Positions 6,722 to 10,878 of a stretch of DNA of 10,878 nt are shown here, in pieces. The notes under the pieces are model-generated. The model was not told the origin of the DNA. It saw only the letters and a program-made list of their open reading frames with translations, and made no database searches. The position numbers were made by a program, and so were the translations under genes. The DNA is from Chloroflexota bacterium (GTDB lineage Bacteria; Chloroflexota; Dehalococcoidia; DSTF01; JACRBR01). The stretch spans positions 1 through 10,878 of the forward strand of contig JACRBR010000309.1 in the NCBI GenBank assembly GCA_016213125.1, read 5' to 3'. How positions within the stretch are numbered: the stretch's first letter is position 1; each line of letters opens with the position of its first letter.

Positions 6722-7957
6722 ATGAGCAAGGCATGGATCGCCACCCTCATTGCCCTCGCTCTCGCCGCGTCCGCCTGCGAGCAGCGGACGTCGACGCAGA
6801 GCACGTCGATCGTCCCGCTGACCCCGACGAGCGTCGCGGAAGCGCAGCCGACAGCCTCTGTTCCCCCTCCGGAACGGCCCGCAAGCTTCGATGCCTATGC
6901 CGAGACCATCGCCTCTTACCTGAGCGAGAGTCCGGGCGCGGCGTCGGACTGCCTCGCCGACGTGCTCGGCGCCTGGGCCATGCCGCTGGTCGAAACGGCT
7001 GATGGCTGCCTCGCCGGGAACGCTGACGATGATCCCGATAGCGAACTGCTGCTCGTGATCTCGTCCCCGCTTGAACCGCCGAGCGCGACCTCGGACACCC
7101 GATACCGGATCGTCGTGCTGGATACTTCGGCAGCGGGATACGGCGTCGCCTTTCAGTCCGAGTCGTTCGAGGCCGTCCCGCCCGGCACAACGGTCCTGGC
7201 GCCGCTGCTTGCGGTGGAAGACCTCAACGGCGACGGCACGGGTGAGTTCGCCTACAAGACGGGCTATTGCGGGGCGAGCGCCTGCTTCGACACGGCGTTC
7301 ATATACACAGGATCCGTCGCCGGATACGACCTCATCTCGCCGCGCGACGGCATTGGCGTGGGGGAGGGGTCGTTCGAGTTCCGCGATACGGACGGCGATG
7401 GCTCGCAGGAACTGCTGGCGAGCGGAGGGATCAGCGGCAGCGTAGGCGCCGGCCCGCAGCGTTCGCGCACGGAGACGTGGGCGTGGGACGGCTCGTTGTA
7501 TGCGCTGCGGAGCACGGAACCCGGCCCTTCGCCCTACCTCTACCACCACATCGCCGACGCTGACGCCGTGCTGGCCGCAGGCAACTACGCGCTGGCGGAG
7601 CAGATGTACCTGCTGGCGCTGCTCGATGGCACGCTGGAGGCCTACTATCCGGACAGACACGAACTGGAGGAGCTGCGTTCGTACGGACTGTTCCGGGCGG
7701 CGCTCGCTCACCTGCTGTCGGGCGGCGATGCCGAAACGGCCACCGGCTATCTCAACAGTGCGCGGGAAGGCGAGCAGACCTTGCACGCGCAGCTGGCCGC
7801 GTCGTTCCAGGCGGGATTCGCGGCCAAGTCCGAGGTCTCGGTCGGCTGCGCTGCGGTCCGCGACGACCTGCGGGCCAACGAGCCTGAGTACGCGGCGTTC
7901 TGGGACTTCGGCTACGCGAATCCCGCCTTCAACGCGGCCACCTTCTGTCCCTTCTAG
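6722..7957 (+). CDS. Secreted lipoprotein with calcium-loop (FG-GAP-like) motifs
   Basis: Hypothetical surface lipoprotein of 411 residues. The signal peptide MSKAWIATLIALALAASAC ends in a lipobox-like ASAC with C19 as the lipid-bearing cysteine. A Thr/Ser/Pro linker (about 20-50) tethers the body. Three acidic loops followed by a hydrophobic strand resemble FG-GAP or dockerin calcium sites: NADDDPDSE (100-108), DLNGDGTGE (167-175) and DTDGDGSQE (222-230). Residues about 275-370 are helical and recall TPR repeats (AAGNYALAEQMYLLALL; AALAHLLSGGDAETATGYL). Six cysteines beyond C19 (77, 96, 183, 188, 376, 409) could form disulfides outside the cell. No catalytic motif is recognised, so a binding or scaffold role is only inferred. 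The gene runs into the convergent cupredoxin gene: the stop codons share CTAG at 7954-7957. The exact family is unknown. Confidence 0.88.
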   Translation: MSKAWIATLIALALAASACEQRTSTQSTSIVPLTPTSVAEAQPTASVPPPERPASFDAYAETIASYLSESPGAASDCLADVLGAWAMPLVETADGCLAGNADDDPDSELLLVISSPLEPPSATSDTRYRIVVLDTSAAGYGVAFQSESFEAVPPGTTVLAPLLAVEDLNGDGTGEFAYKTGYCGASACFDTAFIYTGSVAGYDLISPRDGIGVGEGSFEFRDTDGDGSQELLASGGISGSVGAGPQRSRTETWAWDGSLYALRSTEPGPSPYLYHHIADADAVLAAGNYALAEQMYLLALLDGTLEAYYPDRHELEELRSYGLFRAALAHLLSGGDAETATGYLNSAREGEQTLHAQLAASFQAGFAAKSEVSVGCAAVRDDLRANEPEYAAFWDFGYANPAFNAATFCPF

Positions 7958-8631
7958 GCCGAGCGCCTCGACCGGACCAGAGCCGCGCCGGCGACGGCCA
8001 GCAGCCCGCTTACGAACACCAGGGCGGCAGCCAGTCGCAGCCCTCCGGCCCCGGAGGCGCTTCCGGACCCCGTGGCGGGGAGAGCGGCGCCGGACGGCCG
8101 TGCTGCTGGGGCTGCGGCCACAGCTGCCGGGGTGCTTGTTGGGGCAACATTGGTAACGGCCGGAGGCACGGTAGTGCTGGTGGGCGCGGGGCCCGCCGTG
8201 TTAGTTGCATCCGGCGTGTTGGACGGCTCCGGCACGGGCGTGTTGGTGGGCTGGGGCGCCGGCGTATCGGTGGCCACGGCTCTCGTATTCACGATGACCG
8301 TGCCCGCCATGGTCGGGCCGTGCACGCCACAGACGTAGTTGTACGTCCCGGGCGTGTTGAACGTGTGGCTAAATGTCCCCGTCGACACCGGAAGCCCGCT
8401 GACGAAGGTCTCGCTCCCGCCGCTGTTTTCAACGGTGTGTACGTCGACGCCGGTCCACGTCCAGAGGACGGTGTCTCCCGCTGTGATCGTGGTGGTAGCG
8501 TTGCCAGACGTCCCGTCCACGAACTGGTAGTCCTGCACGGCAACGCCCTGGGTGGCGGCCCCGGCGACGACCACGATGGAAGCCGCTGCCAGTCCTGCCA
8601 TCCCAAGGCCAGACAATACGAGCCACTTCAC
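7954..8631 (-). CDS. Wall-anchored plastocyanin-like cupredoxin (LPXTG tail)
   Basis: Secreted type 1 copper protein, probably an electron carrier or copper binder on the cell surface; 225 residues. The GTG at 8629-8631 is chosen over further upstream starts because a perfect AGGAGG sits seven bases before it and the product then begins with a signal peptide (1-26, ending near GAAT). The cupredoxin domain (about 29-116) has the copper ligands H65 (DVHTV), C101, H104 and M108 (YVCGVHGPTM). A Thr/Pro/Ala stalk (about 119-183) with NTP repeats follows. LPATG (184-188), a hydrophobic helix (about 198-219) and a basic RSRRSA end make a sortase-type sorting signal. The gene is divergent from galU and tail-to-tail with the lipoprotein gene, with no terminator between the two stops. 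Copper binding is predicted with good confidence; the redox partner is unknown. Confidence 0.92.
   Translation of the reverse strand: MKWLVLSGLGMAGLAAASIVVVAGAATQGVAVQDYQFVDGTSGNATTTITAGDTVLWTWTGVDVHTVENSGGSETFVSGLPVSTGTFSHTFNTPGTYNYVCGVHGPTMAGTVIVNTRAVATDTPAPQPTNTPVPEPSNTPDATNTAGPAPTSTTVPPAVTNVAPTSTPAAVAAAPAARPSGAALPATGSGSASGAGGLRLAAALVFVSGLLAVAGAALVRSRRSA
7957..8082 (-). other. LPATG cell-wall sorting signal of the cupredoxin
   Basis: Codons 184-225: LPATG, a Gly/Ser/Ala spacer, a hydrophobic stretch (LAAALVFVSGLLAVAGAALV) and a positively charged end. This three-part layout is that of sortase substrates: sortase would cut between T and G and attach the protein to the envelope. No sortase gene lies in the window. 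Confidence 0.75.
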
Positions 8632-8638
8632 CGGCGCT

Positions 8639-8644
8639 CCTCCT
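8639..8644 (-). promoter_or_regulatory. Ribosome binding site fixing the cupredoxin start
   Basis: Minus-strand AGGAGG (CCTCCT on the plus strand) lies seven bases before GTG at 8631. It rules against the longer reading that starts at 8754. Confidence 0.88.
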
Positions 8645-8665
8645 GCTTGTGACAGATGTTGTGAG

Positions 8666-8680
8666 CGGGCCTTCCGCCCG
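8666..8680. repeat. Small inverted repeat in the cupredoxin leader
   Basis: CGGGC, CTTCC, GCCCG: 5-bp arms with a five-base loop, 35 bases upstream of the cupredoxin start. It could form a weak hairpin in that leader mRNA; given the high GC content it may be chance. Confidence 0.3.
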
Positions 8681-8721
8681 GGATGAATACGAGGGAGATG
8701 TCCGAACGGATGCATCGGATG

Positions 8722-8744
8722 GTATTGGGCCGGCCGCCCAATAC
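8722..8744. repeat. Inverted repeat over the galU promoter (operator-like)
   Basis: GTATTGGGC (8722-8730), CGGCC, GCCCAATAC (8736-8744): perfect 9-bp arms separated by 5 bases. It lies in the divergent gap between the cupredoxin gene and galU and covers the -35 region and spacer of the likely galU promoter. Its symmetry, low-GC outer arms and position fit a dimeric repressor site. No regulator gene is nearby. Confidence 0.55.
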
Positions 8745-8755
8745 GCCGATACAAT
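8725..8755 (+). promoter_or_regulatory. Candidate galU promoter
   Basis: TACAAT (8750-8755) matches the -10 consensus in five of six bases. The best -35 is TTGGGC (8725-8730, three of six) with a long 19-base spacer, inside the inverted repeat. Transcription would start near 8762, giving a leader of about 30 bases. A poor -35 would fit a promoter needing an activator or controlled at the repeat. Confidence 0.5.
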
Positions 8756-8782
8756 CACAACGAGACCTGGGGGACTTCAGCC

Positions 8783-8788
8783 GGGAGG
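8783..8788 (+). promoter_or_regulatory. Ribosome binding site fixing the galU GTG start
   Basis: GGGAGG (8783-8788) lies four bases before GTG at 8793. That start gives the expected N-terminus (VQVRKAVVLAAGYGTR); an earlier GTG would add 48 residues of no GalU character and overlap the promoter. Confidence 0.8.
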
Positions 8789-8792
8789 ATTC

Positions 8793-9662
8793 GTGCAGGT
8801 ACGAAAAGCGGTGGTTTTGGCGGCGGGGTATGGCACGCGGCTGCTGCCGGCGACGAAGGCCCAGCCGAAGGAGTCTCTCCCGCTCGTCGACAAGCCCATC
8901 ATCCAGTACACGGTCGAGGAGGCCGCCGCGGCCGGCATCACACAGGTCTGCATCGTCACGGCCGCCGGCAAGCGAGCGGTCGAGGATCACTTCGACAGAA
9001 CGCTGGAGCTGGAGATGGCGCTGCACGACAAGGGCGACCATGCCCGGCTGCACGAGATCCGGCGGATCAGCGAACTCGCAGACATCGTCTACGTGCGCCA
9101 GAAGGAGCAGAAGGGCGTTGGCCACGCCGTCCTGCAGGCACGAGATGTCGTCGGCAACGAGCCATTCCTGCTCATGTTTCCGGACGATGTGACGGTGGCC
9201 GATCCGCCCGTCTCAAGGCAGATGGTCGATGTCTTCGAGAAGCACGGCGGGTCCGTGATTGCGGTGCAGGAGGTCCCGGACAGCGAGGTCGAGCAGTACG
9301 GTATCGTTGGCGGCGAGGACCTCGGCGGCGGCGTGTTTCGGCTGAACACCCTCGTCGAGAAGCCGAAGCTCGAGGACGCGCCCTCGCGGCTGGCCATCGT
9401 GGGCCGATACGTGCTGACGCCGGAGATCTTCGGCATCCTCGAGAAGACGCCGCCGGGAGCCGGCCGTGAGATTCAGATCACGGACGCGCTGGCGGAGCTG
9501 ATGAAGACCCAGCCGGTGTTCGCGTACCAGTTCAAGGGCATGCGCTTCGACACGGGCCGTCCGCTGGGCCTGCTCATCGCCTCCATCGAGATCGGCCTCC
9601 GCCGGGCTGACATCGGCCCGGGCCTGCGGACATTCCTTCGCACATTGCCGCTGGACGACTAA
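8793..9662 (+). CDS. galU: UTP--glucose-1-phosphate uridylyltransferase
   Basis: Cytoplasmic nucleotidyltransferase that makes UDP-glucose from UTP and glucose-1-phosphate, feeding envelope polysaccharide, glycolipid and galactose pathways. The product has 289 residues, normal for GalU. Seen: the nucleotide-binding loop AAGYGTRLLPATKAQPKE (10-27), SLPLVDKPIIQYTVEEA, the metal and substrate region MFPDD (D131/D132), VEKP, VGRYVLTPEIF, GAGREIQITDAL and the late GMRFDTGRPLGLL block typical of bacterial GalU. The GTG start is set by GGGAGG upstream and by the family N-terminus. Nine bases separate its stop from the next gene, with no terminator, so the two are probably cotranscribed. UDP-glucose supply fits a neighbourhood with surface proteins, but that link is loose. 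Confidence 0.95.
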   Translation: MQVRKAVVLAAGYGTRLLPATKAQPKESLPLVDKPIIQYTVEEAAAAGITQVCIVTAAGKRAVEDHFDRTLELEMALHDKGDHARLHEIRRISELADIVYVRQKEQKGVGHAVLQARDVVGNEPFLLMFPDDVTVADPPVSRQMVDVFEKHGGSVIAVQEVPDSEVEQYGIVGGEDLGGGVFRLNTLVEKPKLEDAPSRLAIVGRYVLTPEIFGILEKTPPGAGREIQITDALAELMKTQPVFAYQFKGMRFDTGRPLGLLIASIEIGLRRADIGPGLRTFLRTLPLDD

Positions 9663-9671
9663 GCTGCATAC

Positions 9672-10878
9672 ATGACAAAGGTGATCGGGCGGATCCTGTC
9701 TCTTGGCTTCCCTTTGCCGGGTACGCAGGTGGACAACTACACCTTCCTCTCGGCACCCTCGTTCTTCGACTATGACGCGCTCGTCGTCGATCCCCACGCC
9801 GCCAGCGCCCTTATCGAGGGGGTCATCGATGGTTCAGCCGACACCCGAACATTCACCGGCGCCCCGATTCGGGTGATGCCCACGGCAACGGAAGATGCCG
9901 CGCTTGCCGACATCCTCCGGCGGCGGCGGGCCGAGACGGAGCGACTGCTACACAACGGCGGCGTCGTGGTCGTGTTCGCGCATCCGGGAGCAACACATCG
10001 GATCTCCGGCGTGGGCGAGACCAGCGACTACGATTGGCTCCCGCTTCCCGACGGAATCGAGATGACGACGCCGTTCCTGAGCACGGGTGAAGGCTCACAG
10101 GGGCACGTGACCGACTGGCAGCATCCCCTTGCAGGGTTCGTCGCCTCTCAGCTCGCAAACATTGCGTATCGCGCCCACTTCGACGTGCGCCGCATCGAGG
10201 GGTCGGTAGTATTCGCAAGCAGCCACGGCGGCGCCGCGATCGGCGTGGAGCTGCCACTGCCGTACGGGCGCCTGATCGTTCTCCCGGCCCTCAGGACCGT
10301 GCCGACGGGCGACGCGCGCTACACCGCATCCGATGTGCTGCAGGCGGGCATCCGGCGGGCGCTGGGTGCGGTCGCGCAGGGACGGGCACCCGCCTGGGCC
10401 GAGCTGCACGCGATACCCGGGCTGGAGGAACGCCACGCCGCCCTGCAGAATGCCCGGGAGGCCGCCGCACACGCCGAGGAGGCTGCAAAGGCCGCTGAAA
10501 CCTCCTACGACGCCCTGGCGCGCTTCCAGCGGCTGCTGTGGCAGGAGGGGGCCGTCGGCCTGGACGCGGTCGTACTGGAAGCGCTACGGCTCATCGGATT
10601 CGAGATATTCGACCGCCACCCGCGCGAGCTGGAGCTGCGTTGCGCCGAGGCGTCGGCGCTGTTCGAGATAGAGGCAGGCGAGCGTCCGATCGATATGGCG
10701 GCGCACCACCGCCTGCGGCAACGCATCGAGAAGGCGATTGAACGGCGTGGCGCGGCGCCGCGTGGCGTTCTCTTCGTGAACGGCCAGCGCCTGAGTCCAC
10801 CCGAGCAGCGTCAGCATGTGACCGACGCCGTACGGGTCGCCTCGGAAACGATGCGATACTGCATCGCGCCGACGCCGA
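9672..10878 (+). CDS. Unrecognised protein: alpha/beta domain, coiled coil, nuclease-like C-terminus (3' partial)
   Basis: An open frame runs from ATG 9672 to the window end without a stop: 402 residues and incomplete. The family is not recognised. Residues 33-105 look like an alternating alpha/beta fold: strand ALVVDPHA, an Arg/Glu-rich helix (about 74-94), then strand VVVVFAHPG. With the block at 185-207 (GVELPLPYGRLIVLPAL) this recalls glutamine-amidotransferase-like or ThuA-like folds, but no catalytic Cys is seen. Residues about 251-292 (Ala/Glu-rich) should be a coiled coil. From about 293, helix LDAVVLEALRLIGFEIF, strands ELELRC and ALFEIEAGE, helix RLRQRIEKAIE, and GVLFVNGQRLSPPEQR have the order of PD-(D/E)XK nuclease-like domains, with E332-x-E334 where E-x-K is usual. 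No signal peptide or TM is visible. There is no Shine-Dalgarno; the start is nine bases after galU, so translational coupling is likely. A nuclease or defence role is inference. Confidence 0.8.
   Translation, partial: MTKVIGRILSLGFPLPGTQVDNYTFLSAPSFFDYDALVVDPHAASALIEGVIDGSADTRTFTGAPIRVMPTATEDAALADILRRRRAETERLLHNGGVVVVFAHPGATHRISGVGETSDYDWLPLPDGIEMTTPFLSTGEGSQGHVTDWQHPLAGFVASQLANIAYRAHFDVRRIEGSVVFASSHGGAAIGVELPLPYGRLIVLPALRTVPTGDARYTASDVLQAGIRRALGAVAQGRAPAWAELHAIPGLEERHAALQNAREAAAHAEEAAKAAETSYDALARFQRLLWQEGAVGLDAVVLEALRLIGFEIFDRHPRELELRCAEASALFEIEAGERPIDMAAHHRLRQRIEKAIERRGAAPRGVLFVNGQRLSPPEQRQHVTDAVRVASETMRYCIAPTP

Noticed and set aside
6652..7002. Plus-strand ATG frame overlapping the lipoprotein start
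   Set aside because: Out of frame with the lipoprotein gene, whose signal peptide and motifs are clear; the product is Arg-rich with no domain.
6707..7786. Long minus-strand frame opposite the lipoprotein gene
   Set aside because: The plus-strand gene has a signal peptide, lipobox and calcium-loop motifs; the antisense product has an Arg/Ala/Val bias only.
8042..8058. Palindromic CCTCCGG/CCGGAGG in the cupredoxin gene as a terminator
   Set aside because: The loop would be only two bases, no T-run follows on either strand, and it is explained by Gly/Ala/Ser codons.
8072..8338. Plus-strand Gly/Val/Ala-rich frame
   Set aside because: It is the mirror image of the Thr/Pro/Ala stalk codons of the cupredoxin gene, not a protein in its own right.
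8632..8754. Longer minus-strand start for the cupredoxin (ATG at 8754)
   Set aside because: The added 41 residues are His/Pro/Arg-rich and would bury the signal peptide; a perfect AGGAGG sits before the internal GTG at 8631.
8649..8792. Longer start for galU
   Set aside because: The extra 48 residues do not resemble GalU and overlap the promoter and inverted repeat; GGGAGG precedes GTG 8793.

Overview
The window is GC-rich (about two-thirds G+C by eye), densely coded bacterial chromosome. A Chloroflexota-like (green non-sulfur) host is the best guess. The signs are Thr/Pro-rich 'NTP' linkers on secreted proteins, frequent GTG/TTG starts, alanine-rich tails on ribosomal proteins, an LPXTG-like tail on a cupredoxin, and Cys-type L31. 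An actinobacterial relative cannot be excluded from sequence alone, and no rRNA or tRNA is present to settle it.

Layout. 1-1734 is the 3' part of ftsH (membrane AAA+ zinc protease), followed by a GNRA-loop hairpin that probably ends its transcript. 1864-3744 encodes a soluble two-domain ABC-F ATPase (translation factor or ribosome-protection type); its upstream gap holds an 18-codon mini-ORF and a hairpin that could be a leader. 3794-5016 is a compact ribosomal-protein transcription unit: near-consensus sigma-70 promoter, rplU (L21) with a 68-residue tail, rpmA (L27), rpmE (L31), and a strong intrinsic terminator. 5068-6645 is a YtcJ-like metal-dependent amidohydrolase. 6722-7957 is a lipoprotein with three acidic calcium-loop-like (FG-GAP/dockerin-like) motifs and a helical C-terminus. 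It converges with 7954-8631 (minus), a plastocyanin-like cupredoxin with a Thr/Pro stalk and a C-terminal LPATG-TM-RR sorting signal; their stop codons share one CTAG. A divergent intergenic region with a 9-bp inverted repeat leads into galU (8793-9662). Nine bases later comes a large gene of no recognised family, 9672 to the window end and incomplete.

How the genes fit together. The left half is housekeeping: protein quality control, ribosome factor, ribosomal proteins. The right half concerns the cell surface (lipoprotein, wall-anchored copper protein, UDP-glucose synthesis) and then the unknown protein. That protein appears to combine an N-terminal alpha/beta (glutamine-amidotransferase-like) part, a coiled coil, and a C-terminal region that resembles a diverged PD-(D/E)XK nuclease fold. 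It is the best candidate for something undescribed. No CRISPR array, insertion sequence, tRNA, attachment site or replication origin was seen. No stretch over 300 bases lacks a gene.
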